A DNA stretch of 64,000 nucleotides from Sphingomonas faeni (GCF_003053745.1 NZ_QAYE01000006.1:1-64000); one strand, 5' to 3'; shown: positions 1 through 8,679, counted from the first letter of the stretch. The notes: generated from the sequence alone by a model not told the origin. Numbers and translations: made by a program.

Positions 1-95
1 GCGATGGGACGAACTCATGCCCTGGAACTGGTCCGCGCAAACCGCAGAGCGAGTGGCGCAAGCCGCGTAATCTGCGGCCTGCCGGCCACGCTTAC
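1..95 (+). mobile_element. Right end of an IS66-family insertion sequence (partial, cut by window edge)
   Basis: The window opens in the last codons of a transposase-like reading frame that stops at 68-70. Twenty-five bases later comes CGCTTAC (89-95), which is the reverse complement of GTAAGCG, the usual start of IS66-family terminal inverted repeats. If the element ends at 95, the flanking 8 bp CCCTTCCC (96-103) would be one copy of the 8-bp target duplication known for this family. The other end lies outside the window, so neither the inverted repeat pair nor the duplication can be confirmed. Confidence 0.6.
2..70 (+). CDS. IS66 family transposase, C-terminal end (partial)
   Basis: Twenty-two codons of an open frame enter from the left edge and end at TAA. 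The peptide carries WDELMPWNW, matching the (I/L)DELLPWxW pattern typical of the IS66 transposase C-terminal domain. Only this tail is visible, so whether the transposase is intact cannot be judged. The call relies on this short motif plus the IS66-like terminal repeat immediately downstream. Confidence 0.55.
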   Translation, partial: RWDELMPWNWSAQTAERVAQAA

Positions 96-114
96 CCCTT
101 CCCGGTAGAGATGG

Positions 115-126
115 TGACAGCTGTCA
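115..126. promoter_or_regulatory. Perfect 12-bp palindrome TGACAGCTGTCA
   Basis: TGACAG/CTGTCA is a perfect dyad in the 252-bp gene-free stretch between the IS66 end and the receptor stop codon. It could be a transcription-factor site or chance. No gene start is nearby on either strand inside the window, so its role is unknown. Confidence 0.2.
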
Positions 127-347
127 TGCTGCCACTCCCAACTCACGAGACGGATGGAAAAACCTAGAGATCCGGAACGTCCGCTACTGAGCCCTAAGCG
201 ACGACGACCGGCTTGCTCAGCGCAGCATGCTCCGGAGCGCTCCGCGAGGCAAAGCACCGGCTCACCGTAGTGTCACGTCAGGCGGCGGTGCCTCGGCTCG
301 CTTGCGCACCGAAATTGCCAGTAAGGCGCTCAGTCCAGCGTCTTATC

Positions 348-2630
348 TTAAAATGCGACCTTGAACTGCCCGCCGATGATCCGCGGTTCGTTGATCATGC
401 CCGTCAGGTTGTTGAAATCGATCGCTGAAATGCTGCGATACTGGTTGGTGATGTTGCGGACGAACGCGCCGACCTCATACCCCTGCGGCGCCTTATAGGC
501 GACCTTGAGACCGCCTTCGAGCGACGACTTGCCGGTGAACTCGACGGCTTCGTACAGGAAGAAGTTGATGCGGCTGCGATAGACCCAGTCGGTGTACGCG
601 TAGACCTCGCCGCCGTTCGCGAGCGGGATGCCGTAGCGTGCGGTCCAGTTGGCGATCCAGCGCGGCGCCTGGGGAAGGTCGTTACCGTCGATCACCGCGA
701 ACCCGTTGAAGATCGGATCTAGCACGGTGCAGGTCGCGCACACGCCTACACCAATGCCGCGATCGCGGATCTCGGTGAAGTTGTAGCTGCCGCTCGCGGT
801 CAGCGTCAGTTCCGGCAATGGCCGCGCCTCGAACTCGCCCTCGACGCCGTAGCCGATCGCCTTGTTCGCGCTGATCAGCCGTGCCGAATTGCTGCTGCCG
901 CCGACCGCGGTGATCTGCAGGTCCTTGGTGCTGTACCAATAGGCATCGAGCGAGAAGTTCACTTTCCGATCGAGCAGCGTGCCCTTGAAGCCGCTCTCGC
1001 CCGAGAACGTCGTCTGCTTGGGTGCGGTGCTCTGGACGCTGCCGAAGGTCACGCGGTCCTGGATCGCGGGGCCCTGATAGCCGGTCGCGAGCCGCGTATA
1101 GACGTTGATCGCGGGCGTCAGTTCGTAGGTCGCGCTCGCATCCCAGGTGACGTTCGAGCCACGGACGATCGCACGCGCCGGCAGCGTGTCGCTGATCCCG
1201 GTACCGGGGATCGGTGCGGTGACGAGGTCGTTGCGATAGTCGTGCGAATAGCGGACGCCCGCGCGGAGCGTCAGCAAGTCGACGGGCTTGGCTTCGATCG
1301 AGGCGAACGCACCGTAATTCTCGTTGCGGTTGTCGTGGTAGATATCCTGGTCGAGGTCGGTCGCGCGCGAACCGGTACCGCCGAACGCATAGTCATACTG
1401 GTGATAGCGCAGCGTCTGGTGGAAATAATACAGCCCGCCCTGGAGGCGGATGCCGTTCATGTCCTCGCTGGCGTAGCGAAGTTCCTGGCTGAACTCCTTG
1501 GGCTTGGTCAGGCCGCCGGTGTTCGACGGGAACAGGCCGACGCCGATCGCGCCGATCGTTCCACCGAGGAACTTGTAGTTGTTGCCGCCGTCGACATCGC
1601 CGGTGCTCTCGACCTTGGCCTGCTCGTAGCCGGTGACCGAGTAGAAGGTGCCGATGCCGTCGAGGTGATAGTCGAGCCGCAGGTTGGTGCCCCACTGCGT
1701 GAGGCTCTGGCTGGTGTAACCGTCGAGCGTGACGTGCTTGGGGTCGAACCCGGTGTTGAAGTCGTTCGTGCCCGGCTTGAACAGCCCGGCGCGGAAGATT
1801 CGCGGTGAGCCCGTCAGGTCGCGGACATGGACGTTCAGCAACGCGTTGAAATCGCTGCTCGTGTAGCCGAGCTGGAAGCGGCCGGCGACGTCGCGATAGC
1901 CTTCGAGCTTGCGATCTGCGTTGCCCGTCGTGGAATCGTTGGTGACCCAATCGTCGCGCGACTGGATGATCCCCGACGCGCGGAATGCGAAGCCGTTGCC
2001 GATCGGCAGGTTCAGTGCCGCCTCGCCGTTGATCGTGTTGTAGGTCGCCCAGGATCCGGTCGCATAGCCCGAGACCTTGTCCGGGTTCGGCTTTGCGGAA
2101 TCGATCTTCACGACGCCGGCCGGCGTGTTGCGCCCGAACAACGTGCCCTGCGGACCGCGCAGCACTTCGACGCTCTGCAGATCGAAGACCGGGAACGACT
2201 TCAGCATCGGGTTTTCGAGCGCGACATCGTCATACACGACCGAAACGGGCTGGGCCGCGTTGGGATCGAAATCGGTGTTGCCGAGGCCGCGGATGTAGAA
2301 GCGCGGGAAGGTGCGACCGAACGACGACTCGACCTGAAGGCTCGGCGTGCGGCCGGCCAGGAACCGGATATCGAGGCCGCTCGAATTGAGTACGTCGAGC
2401 TTTTCGCCGCTGATAGCGGTGACCGCGAGCGGCACGTCCTTCGACGATTCCCGGCGGCGGGTCGCGGTGACGACGATCTCACCGATGCCTTGGTCGCTCG
2501 CCGGATCGCTCACGGCTTGTGCAGCCGGCACTTGTTCCTGTGCGATGGCGGGCACGGCGAAAACGAGCAGCGGCGCGCTGGCGGCGAGCAGGCGGGCGAT
2601 GGCAGGCGTACGAACGGGCAAGCGAATCAT
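348..2630 (-). CDS. TonB-dependent receptor
   Basis: Outer-membrane TonB-dependent transporter of 760 residues, a normal size for the family. A signal peptide (residues 1-30, ending AIAQ) precedes a TonB-box-like stretch (GEIVVTATRRRES, about 50-62). The plug domain follows with VEVLRGPQGTLFGRNTPAGVV, then a long beta-barrel ending in a terminal Phe (GGQFKVAF) as expected for BAM insertion. The substrate cannot be read from sequence. It lies 195 bp downstream of phoD and the PAP2 phosphatase on the same strand, with a Pho-box-like array in that gap, so uptake of a phosphorus compound is a reasonable inference. A siderophore or glycan substrate is not excluded. Confidence 0.93.
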   Translation of the reverse strand: MIRLPVRTPAIARLLAASAPLLVFAVPAIAQEQVPAAQAVSDPASDQGIGEIVVTATRRRESSKDVPLAVTAISGEKLDVLNSSGLDIRFLAGRTPSLQVESSFGRTFPRFYIRGLGNTDFDPNAAQPVSVVYDDVALENPMLKSFPVFDLQSVEVLRGPQGTLFGRNTPAGVVKIDSAKPNPDKVSGYATGSWATYNTINGEAALNLPIGNGFAFRASGIIQSRDDWVTNDSTTGNADRKLEGYRDVAGRFQLGYTSSDFNALLNVHVRDLTGSPRIFRAGLFKPGTNDFNTGFDPKHVTLDGYTSQSLTQWGTNLRLDYHLDGIGTFYSVTGYEQAKVESTGDVDGGNNYKFLGGTIGAIGVGLFPSNTGGLTKPKEFSQELRYASEDMNGIRLQGGLYYFHQTLRYHQYDYAFGGTGSRATDLDQDIYHDNRNENYGAFASIEAKPVDLLTLRAGVRYSHDYRNDLVTAPIPGTGISDTLPARAIVRGSNVTWDASATYELTPAINVYTRLATGYQGPAIQDRVTFGSVQSTAPKQTTFSGESGFKGTLLDRKVNFSLDAYWYSTKDLQITAVGGSSNSARLISANKAIGYGVEGEFEARPLPELTLTASGSYNFTEIRDRGIGVGVCATCTVLDPIFNGFAVIDGNDLPQAPRWIANWTARYGIPLANGGEVYAYTDWVYRSRINFFLYEAVEFTGKSSLEGGLKVAYKAPQGYEVGAFVRNITNQYRSISAIDFNNLTGMINEPRIIGGQFKVAF

Positions 2631-2689
2631 GGATGGTCCCCCCTTGGGTTTCGAACATCCTCCTGCGTCGATCCGTGTGACCCGGATCC

Positions 2690-2717
2690 GTCACCGACCG
2701 GTAACACCGCTGTAACG
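2690..2717 (-). promoter_or_regulatory. Candidate Pho box upstream of the TonB receptor
   Basis: Read on the minus strand there are three direct repeats of GTNAC spaced exactly 11 bp apart (CGTTAC, TGTTAC, GGTGAC). On the plus strand these are GTAAC at 2712, GTAAC at 2701 and GTCAC at 2690. PhoB boxes are built of 7-bp repeats with 11-bp periodicity (consensus CTGTCAT), and TGTTAC differs from TGTCAC by one base. The array sits 60 bp upstream of the receptor ATG, where an activator would replace a -35 element. The neighbouring phosphatase genes support the reading, but the match is imperfect. Confidence 0.4.
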
Positions 2718-2825
2718 CGCGGCAATAGACACGATTAGCTGCCATGCATTTTCGTTGGACACCGCGACATCTTTGCCCCACTCGGCGCCGCGGACCGAGG
2801 TTCAGGTTATCCTATCGAGGTGCGT

Positions 2826-4397
2826 TCAGCTCATCGTCACGGCGGCACGGCCGTGCTCGACGATCGCCGTACCGGACGTCTTGATCACGCCGTCGGGCCG
2901 CGTGACGGTATCGACGGTGCGGAACTCGGTCTTCCACTGGTCGGCATTCACATCGCACAGCAGATATCCGCGCCGGTCGTTGGTCCAGGCGAGGAAAGGG
3001 TTACGGGCGCGGATACGATCCTCGCCGACCCGTCGGTCCGCGCCGTCGCCGCCCGAGGTGATCGACGTGCCGACGAACTCGACCGCGACGGCATCCCCCT
3101 GGCCGCCTTCGGTACGCAGCACGCCTGCATAATTCTGATGCTCGTCGCCGGTCAGCACGACCATGTTGCCGAGCCCTTCGACCATCTTCAGCACGCGTTC
3201 GCGCGGCGCGTCGTAGCCGCCCCAGCTGTCCATGTTGCGGATCGGTGCGGGTTCGTCGCCGGTCCGCCGGTCGAGCGGCATCATCATCACCTGTTGCGCC
3301 AGCGCGTTCCAGCGAGCCTTCTTCTGCTTCAGGGCGGTGGCGAGCCATGCCTCCTGGGTCCGTCCCATCACCTGGGCGGCGGGGTCGGCCCAACCGGCAC
3401 AGCGGGTCTTTAAGCCGTCGTCGCACGGCTGATCGGTCCGGAACTGCCGCGTGTCGAGCAGATGCAGGTCGAGCAGATTGCCGATCATCGCCCGGCGATA
3501 GATCTGCATGCCGGCGGGGCCCGGAAAGGCCGAGCGGCGCAGCGGCATGTGCTCGTAATAGGCCTGGAACGCGGCGGCCCGGCGCAGCGCGAACACTTCG
3601 GGCGGGTCCTTCTCCTGGTCGATCTCGCCGACCCAGTTGTTCTCGATCTCGTGATCGTCGAACGTCACGAACCATGCGGCTGCGGCATGCGCGGTCTGCA
3701 AGTCGGGGTCGGTCTTGTACTGGGCGTAGCGGCGGCGATAATCGGCGAGGTCGAACAGCTTTTGCCCGGCATGCTCGCGGACGAAGCGGCGGGGCTTGCC
3801 GTCATAGCCGACCGGCATCGGCGCGCTCCGGCCCTCGTAGATATAGTCGCCATAGTGGAAGACGAACGCCGGCTCTTCCGTCGCGAGGTGGCGATAAGCG
3901 GTGTAGAGCCCGTCTTCGTAGTTCTGGCAGCCGGCGACCGCGAAACGCAGCCGGTCGAGCGACGCGCCGGCGATCGGCAGGGTGCGCGCGCATCCCGCGG
4001 TCGAACGCTCGTTGCCGACCGTGAAACGGTACCAATAGGGGCGATCCGGCTGCAGTCCGGCAACCTCGACATGGACCGAGTGCGCGAGTTCGGGACGCGC
4101 CAGCGCTTTGCCTCCGGCCACCGGGGTCGCAAAGCGCGGGTCGGTCGCAACCTGCCACTCCACCTCGACCGGCTGCATCGGCATGCCGCCATGCTCGGCC
4201 AGCGGATCGGGGGCGAGCCGGGTCCAGATGACGAAGCCGTCCGCAGCCGGATCGCCCGCCGCGATACCGAGGCGAAACGGGTAGACGGCAAAGAGTTGCT
4301 GCGCGCGCAGGATCGCGGGGGCGCCGATCATCGCGGCAGTGGCACCGATCATGGTGCGGCGATTGAGCAGCAGGCGCGAGCCGGTCGTGTCGGTCAT
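2826..4397 (-). CDS. phoD: PhoD-type alkaline phosphatase / phosphodiesterase
   Basis: Secreted phosphatase of 523 residues in the PhoD family, which hydrolyses phosphomonoesters and phosphodiesters using Fe/Ca ions. A twin-arginine type leader is visible (NRRTMIG, residues 12-18), consistent with Tat export. An N-terminal PhoD domain (FRLGIAAGDPAADGFVIWTRL) is followed by the metallophosphatase motifs FHYGDYIYEG, TFDDHEIENNW and VLTGDEHQN. It starts 10 bp after the stop of the PAP2 phosphatase, so the two are probably one transcript. Phosphate-starvation control is expected from the family and inferred here. Confidence 0.95.
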   Translation of the reverse strand: MTDTTGSRLLLNRRTMIGATAAMIGAPAILRAQQLFAVYPFRLGIAAGDPAADGFVIWTRLAPDPLAEHGGMPMQPVEVEWQVATDPRFATPVAGGKALARPELAHSVHVEVAGLQPDRPYWYRFTVGNERSTAGCARTLPIAGASLDRLRFAVAGCQNYEDGLYTAYRHLATEEPAFVFHYGDYIYEGRSAPMPVGYDGKPRRFVREHAGQKLFDLADYRRRYAQYKTDPDLQTAHAAAAWFVTFDDHEIENNWVGEIDQEKDPPEVFALRRAAAFQAYYEHMPLRRSAFPGPAGMQIYRRAMIGNLLDLHLLDTRQFRTDQPCDDGLKTRCAGWADPAAQVMGRTQEAWLATALKQKKARWNALAQQVMMMPLDRRTGDEPAPIRNMDSWGGYDAPRERVLKMVEGLGNMVVLTGDEHQNYAGVLRTEGGQGDAVAVEFVGTSITSGGDGADRRVGEDRIRARNPFLAWTNDRRGYLLCDVNADQWKTEFRTVDTVTRPDGVIKTSGTAIVEHGRAAVTMS

Positions 4398-4407
4398 GAG
4401 TGTCTCG

Positions 4408-5196
4408 TCAGTAGAGGGGCTGGGCGACGAGTGCCGCCTCGCGTGTGCACTGGGCGGTATCGGGTTTCGCCGCGCTGCCGGTCTGTCGGAGCACCGCGAT
4501 CTCCTGCTTGGCTGCGGCGAGATCGGCGGTGAAGGCCGGATCGCCCTGCATGGCGGTCAGCGTGGACGAGGCCGACAGCCGCCCCGCATCGACCGCGCTG
4601 GCATTGTGGACGCCGCACACGATCTGGCTTTCGCCGTACGCCCGACCGCGCGCGAGAAGCGCGGTTGCACGATCGGGCGCGATCTGCGCGAGCAAGGTCG
4701 CCATCGTCCAGCCGGCGGTCGTATGGCCCGACGGATAATCATAGCTGTCCGCAACTTCGGCCGCGGGCTGGCAGATCGGTCCGCGGTCGATCAGGAACGG
4801 CCGTTGTCGCTTGTAGAAGGTCTTGGCGATGCCGGTCTGGCGCCCGGTGTCGAACATGGCGCGCCGCAGCAGCGCGGCGGTCCGCGGCGCATTTTCAGGC
4901 GTCATCGCGATCCCCATGGCGCAACTGAAGTCGCGGAACAGGTCGGCGGGCGCGGACTTCACGTCGCTGGTGGCCATCGCCCAGCGCGGACTGCCTTGCC
5001 AAGCCCGCGTCGCCTTGAAGATCGCGCGGTCGGCGAGACCGCGAGGATCGGTCGACTTCGGCGCAGGCGGCAGCACGGCCAACACATCGAACGCGTCCGG
5101 CTTGAGATACCCCGACGGCCCGAGTACCTGCTGCGCACCGGCGACGGCACCAAGGCTTGCCAGCGTGACGGCGAGGATAAGCGGCAAACGAATCAT
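4408..5196 (-). CDS. PAP2 / class A-type acid phosphatase, secreted
   Basis: A 262-residue protein with a signal peptide (MIRLPLILAVTLASLGAVAGA) and the PAP2 phosphatase motifs: KX6RP as KTFYKRQRP, PSGHT, and the third motif as ESQIVCGVHNASAVD. Such enzymes release phosphate from organic esters in the periplasm. The third motif deviates from the textbook SRX5HX3D: Arg is Gln and the Asp four residues after His is Ala, although VD follows two residues later. Activity or specificity may therefore differ. It is the first gene of a presumed operon with phoD. An AGGA Shine-Dalgarno stretch precedes the chosen ATG. Confidence 0.88.
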   Translation of the reverse strand: MIRLPLILAVTLASLGAVAGAQQVLGPSGYLKPDAFDVLAVLPPAPKSTDPRGLADRAIFKATRAWQGSPRWAMATSDVKSAPADLFRDFSCAMGIAMTPENAPRTAALLRRAMFDTGRQTGIAKTFYKRQRPFLIDRGPICQPAAEVADSYDYPSGHTTAGWTMATLLAQIAPDRATALLARGRAYGESQIVCGVHNASAVDAGRLSASSTLTAMQGDPAFTADLAAAKQEIAVLRQTGSAAKPDTAQCTREAALVAQPLY

Positions 5197-5280
5197 GTGG
5201 TCGGCATCCTGATGGCTTGGATCATGGGAGTCGTGAGAAGGCGCCCACCGATCGCGTGACGACGATGGGCCGCGAATATG

Positions 5281-5922
5281 TCAGCCACGTTGCATCGCCC
5301 GCTCCCACAGCGCAGCGGTCTCCGCTGGCGGCGGACCGTCGATCACGAGCAGCAACCGCTCCTCGCCGGTACCCGCGATCGGCGGCGAACGATGGATGAT
5401 CGCCTGCTCGCCGGCCAGGATACGGCCCTTGAACAGGCCGACCGTACCGGTAGCGAGCGATCGCGATGTCTCGACAGCCGGCGCATCGGCGGTCTCTACC
5501 GATCGTTCGATCCACTGCGTCCCCGACCCGCGATAGGTGCAGATCAGCCGGACGGACACGTAATCCGCATGCCAGAGTTTGCAGGCGTCGCCCACCACGC
5601 GCTCCAACCGGATCACGACGTGCGACAGGTTCATGATCGCCGCGAAGGACTCGGCCAGCGCAGCGATGTCCGCGGCGATGTCCGCATGCCAGGCGGCGGG
5701 CGGCTGCTGCGCGAATGCATCAATCAGTGCGGCATGCGCGCGATCGACCGTTGCCGTCATCTGGATCGTGCCGAAACCGTCCAGCGATCCGACCGAGGGC
5801 ATCGAAGGGCGCTCCCAGATCGCGAGATTCACGTCGGGATCGAGGATCGCCGCGAAAGCCTCGACGGTCGGCGCGCGGTGAACATGCGATCGGACTGGCG
5901 CGAGTATCGACGCGCCGTTCAT
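5281..5922 (-). CDS. DUF1826 domain-containing protein (zinc cluster)
   Basis: A 213-residue protein starting [14 protein letters not shown], matching the DUF1826 family that recurrently follows COG0523 zinc GTPases in proteobacteria. Its ATG overlaps the zigA stop by one base (TGATG at 5920-5924), so translation is likely coupled. Conserved-looking stretches include LVIRLERV-type HVVIRLERVVGDACKLWHAD and the C-terminal LLLVIDGPP. The frame remains open upstream inside zigA, but that extension is only antiphase reading of zigA. Biochemical function of DUF1826 is not established; a role under zinc limitation is inferred from context. Confidence 0.85.
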   Translation of the reverse strand: MNGASILAPVRSHVHRAPTVEAFAAILDPDVNLAIWERPSMPSVGSLDGFGTIQMTATVDRAHAALIDAFAQQPPAAWHADIAADIAALAESFAAIMNLSHVVIRLERVVGDACKLWHADYVSVRLICTYRGSGTQWIERSVETADAPAVETSRSLATGTVGLFKGRILAGEQAIIHRSPPIAGTGEERLLLVIDGPPPAETAALWERAMQRG

Positions 5923-7139
5923 CACGCCATCTCCCGCACGCCCCAGGCGGGGAACGGATCGGGCAGCCCCTCCCACAGTCGGGGCGTGAACGCGGCGGCG
6001 GGGACGAGGCACGCGTCGAGGCGACGCCTGATCTCGGCCTCGTCCATGTCGATGCCGATGAAGACCAGTTCCTGCCGCCGGTCGCCCCAGATCGGCGACC
6101 ATTTCGCCGCGACCATCCGGTCCCACGCGTCGCCGCTCGGGCGCTTCGTTTCCGGTACGCATGCCCACCAGCGGCCCAGCGCCTCGGTTACCGACTGCGC
6201 TCCGGCCTGCGCGAGTTCGCCGCACCAGTCGGGGCGCGTCGCGAGCCAGAAATGTCCCTTGGCGCGGACCACGCCCGGCCAGCCGCCGCGTGCGAATTCG
6301 TGGAACTTGACCGGGTCGAACGGCGCGCGAGCCCGGTAGACGAAGCTCTCGATACCGTATTCTTCGCTCTCGGGACTGTGATCGGCATGGCCGTAGAGTT
6401 CCTTGGCCCAGAGCGGGTGCAGTTCTGCCTTCTCGTCGTCGAACAGGCCGGTCTCGATCACCGAGTCGAGCGGTACGTGTCCGTGGCGTGCCTCGACGAT
6501 GCGTGCATCGGCGTTGAGCGACGCCACCAGCTTGCGGACGGTCGCCAGTTGCGCGGCGTCGACGAGATCGGCCTTGGTGATGACGATCACGTCCGCGAAC
6601 TCGATCTGCTCGACCAGCAAGCCGACCAGGCTGCGGCGATCGTCGTCGCCGAGCGCCTCGCCTCGGTCGACGAGGAAGTCGGTGCTCGCATAGTCGCGCA
6701 GCAAATTGGCGGCGTCGACCACCGTCACCATCGTGTCGAGCCGCGCGACGTCCGACAGGCTGTCGCCCTGCTCGTCCTCGAACGAGAAGGTCGCGGCGAC
6801 CGGCAGCGGCTCTGAGATACCGGTGCTTTCGATCACCAGGCAGTCGAACCGCCCGGCATCGGCCAGTGCGCGCACCTCGACCAGCAGGTCCTCGCGCAGC
6901 GTGCAGCAGATGCAGCCATTGGTCATCTCGACCAGCGTGTCCTCGCCGCGCGACAAGGCGGTATCGCCGCTGCGTACCAGGTCGGCGTCGATGTTCACCT
7001 CTGACATGTCGTTGACGATCACCGCCACGCGCCGGCCCTCTCGGTTGGCGAGGATATGATTGAGGAGCGTCGTCTTTCCGGCACCCAGGAACCCGGACAG
7101 GACCGTCACGGGTAACAGCGGCTTTGCATCTTGCACCAT
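5922..7139 (-). CDS. zigA: COG0523 / CobW-family zinc chaperone GTPase (ZigA-like)
   Basis: A 405-residue G3E GTPase that delivers zinc to client proteins when the metal is scarce. The P-loop is [10 protein letters not shown] (residues 15-24), the metal-binding CxCC motif is NGCICCT (74-80), and the guanine-specificity loop reads ITKAD near residue 190. A CobW C-terminal domain completes the expected length. The start is set by GAGG 8-12 bases upstream of the ATG. The promoter region shared with merC contains a 25-bp dyad resembling Zur operators. Operon with the downstream DUF1826 gene; together they form the known zigA-DUF1826-merC association. Confidence 0.92.
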   Translation of the reverse strand: MVQDAKPLLPVTVLSGFLGAGKTTLLNHILANREGRRVAVIVNDMSEVNIDADLVRSGDTALSRGEDTLVEMTNGCICCTLREDLLVEVRALADAGRFDCLVIESTGISEPLPVAATFSFEDEQGDSLSDVARLDTMVTVVDAANLLRDYASTDFLVDRGEALGDDDRRSLVGLLVEQIEFADVIVITKADLVDAAQLATVRKLVASLNADARIVEARHGHVPLDSVIETGLFDDEKAELHPLWAKELYGHADHSPESEEYGIESFVYRARAPFDPVKFHEFARGGWPGVVRAKGHFWLATRPDWCGELAQAGAQSVTEALGRWWACVPETKRPSGDAWDRMVAAKWSPIWGDRRQELVFIGIDMDEAEIRRRLDACLVPAAAFTPRLWEGLPDPFPAWGVREMA

Positions 7140-7153
7140 CGACCAACCTCATA

Positions 7154-7178
7154 CGTTATGATATGATGTATCATTACG
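7154..7178. promoter_or_regulatory. Zur-like operator between zigA and merC
   Basis: Imperfect dyad: CGTTATGATA, spacer TGATG, TATCATTACG; the 10-bp arms pair with a single mismatch. It is AT-rich amid GC-rich DNA and contains GTTAT, resembling the GTTATANTATAAC core of proteobacterial Zur boxes. It lies 15 bp upstream of the zigA ATG and 24 bp upstream of the merC ATG, so one bound repressor dimer could close both promoters. Zur binding is inference. Confidence 0.6.
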
Positions 7179-7201
7179 ATGGTGATGGTGGTTGTGGCAA
7201 G

Positions 7202-7618
7202 ATGAGAACGATGCGGACGTACGGACTGGATTGGCTCGATCGTGCAGCCATGGCGGGATCGGCGACGTGCATGGTTCACTGCCTCGCGCTGCCGCTCCTG
7301 TTGGCGGCAGTGCCGACGGTGTCCGCGTTCATCGTCATACCCGAAAGCTTCCACCGCTGGGTGCTGCTGTTCGCGGCACCGATGGCGGTGATCGCCCTGG
7401 TCGGCGGACGCGCGCGTCACGCGGCGTCGTGGCCGCTGTTCCTTGGCGCCGCCGGGCTGGGTCTGATGACGATAGGAGCCTTCGCACTGCGGGAAGGCGG
7501 CGTCGAAATTGCCGTCACGGTGACTGGCGGCATCCTCGTGGCGCTAGCGCATGTGACCAATCTGCGGTTGCGGCATAGCTGCGGCGGCCCGGATCCAATA
7601 CCCGGCATACCGAGGTAA
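7202..7618 (+). CDS. MerC domain-containing membrane protein
   Basis: A 138-residue protein with four predicted membrane segments and the MerC-type paired cysteine motif SATCMVHC in the first segment, plus a C-terminal RHSCGG. MerC proteins were described as mercury importers, but homologues beside zinc GTPase genes are thought to handle zinc under Zur control. Here it is divergent from zigA and shares the Zur-like dyad. Start chosen at MRTMRTYGLDW because a longer reading (from 7124) would overlap zigA and run through the operator. A second ATG at 7211 is possible. Confidence 0.85.
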   Translation: MRTMRTYGLDWLDRAAMAGSATCMVHCLALPLLLAAVPTVSAFIVIPESFHRWVLLFAAPMAVIALVGGRARHAASWPLFLGAAGLGLMTIGAFALREGGVEIAVTVTGGILVALAHVTNLRLRHSCGGPDPIPGIPR

Positions 7619-7734
7619 AGATCACAGGCCGTAGTTCGTGAACCCCGATAGTGGCGGCAGTGTCGCAATTTCGGTCGGCTTCTCCAGCCCGCACCGATCG
7701 ACATGTTTCGGTGGGAAAGGGCGCAAGGTAGGTC

Positions 7735-8679
7735 TCAGTGATCTCCTTCAGCGGCAGTTGATCCGGTTGGACCAACGAGCGACGCGAGCCGCTGCCCGGA
7801 TAGCCAAGCGGCCTCGATCCGGGGTCCGAGGAGCCAGTCGCCGCATGCGCCCAGTTGGATGTCCGCGTTCCAGAACGCACCGCGGTCCAGCGCGTTGGTC
7901 TTCGCATACCGCCAGCGATGGGCGCTGGTCGCGATGACGTTAGGCGACGCGGCACCGATGTGGTCGGCGAAGGCTGCGAGCAATGCCTGTTCGACCATAT
8001 CCGGCGTATCTTCGAGATGCTCGCGTGACCAGTCGGCCTTGGCCTGAAGCACCCACGCCTCCGGTCCGGTCCGTCCGGGTTTGGCCGAGTTGCGGACGGC
8101 GGATCCGATGGCCCCCAGGTCCGTCACCCGGTCGCATGCGAGCGGCACCGGACCATCGAACGCCGCCATGACGGTCCAGCAAGGATCGGACACCGCGGAG
8201 CGGGCCGCATCGGCGAGCGCACCGTCGTGAGTTGCGACCAAGGGCGCGACCTGTTCTGCAGGTACGGCGACGATTGCCACGTCGTACCGCTCGTCGCCGA
8301 TCCGCCATTCGCCGTCGTGGTGGAGACTGTCGATCGCCATGTTCCATCGAACATCCAGGTCGCTCGCCATCGCGCGGACCGGCGCGTTCATCGCCGGCGT
8401 CCCGACCCAGGCATCGGAGCCCGCAGGCGACCAGCGCGCGACGTGGCCCGCCTGCGCCCAACGATCGACCTGCGCGACGAAAGCGGGATCGCGCGCCGTG
8501 AGATATTGCGCGCCGTGATCGAACGCGGCCTCACCCAGCGGCGTGTCGATCCGGCGTGTTGACATCCTGCCACCGGGACCGCGGGACTTGTCGAACAGGA
8601 CGGGGTGATGACCCTGGTCGCGTAGCGCATGCGCACAAGACAGCCCTGCCATCCCAGCGCCGATGATCCCAATCCGCAT
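7735..8679 (-). CDS. NAD(P)/FAD-dependent amine oxidoreductase (renalase-like)
   Basis: A 314-residue flavoprotein starting MRIGIIGAGMAGLSCAHAL, a Rossmann dinucleotide-binding GxGxxG motif at the extreme N-terminus, followed by FDKSRGPGGRMSTRR, the signature of the renalase/MSMEG-type FAD oxidoreductases. The C-terminal region WNADIQLGACGDWLLGPRIEAAWLSG fits the second FAD-contacting segment. The ATG at 8679 is favoured because the Rossmann fold must begin there; the frame stays open for 71 further codons without family similarity. Substrate unknown. Confidence 0.88.
   Translation of the reverse strand: MRIGIIGAGMAGLSCAHALRDQGHHPVLFDKSRGPGGRMSTRRIDTPLGEAAFDHGAQYLTARDPAFVAQVDRWAQAGHVARWSPAGSDAWVGTPAMNAPVRAMASDLDVRWNMAIDSLHHDGEWRIGDERYDVAIVAVPAEQVAPLVATHDGALADAARSAVSDPCWTVMAAFDGPVPLACDRVTDLGAIGSAVRNSAKPGRTGPEAWVLQAKADWSREHLEDTPDMVEQALLAAFADHIGAASPNVIATSAHRWRYAKTNALDRGAFWNADIQLGACGDWLLGPRIEAAWLSGQRLASLVGPTGSTAAEGDH

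Noticed and set aside
15..257. Minus-strand 80-residue frame at the left edge
   Set aside because: No SD, no motif; it overlaps the IS66 end and its coding potential is not distinct from noise.
5922..7152. The DUF1826 frame stays open upstream through most of zigA, suggesting a 623-residue protein
   Set aside because: The extra residues are low-complexity Arg-rich antiphase reading of zigA and have no domain; the DUF1826 start at 5922 overlaps the zigA stop as TGATG.
7124..7201. An upstream start for merC at 7124
   Set aside because: It would overlap zigA on the opposite strand and read through the Zur-like dyad; the sequence there is Tyr/Asp/Gly noise rather than MerC.
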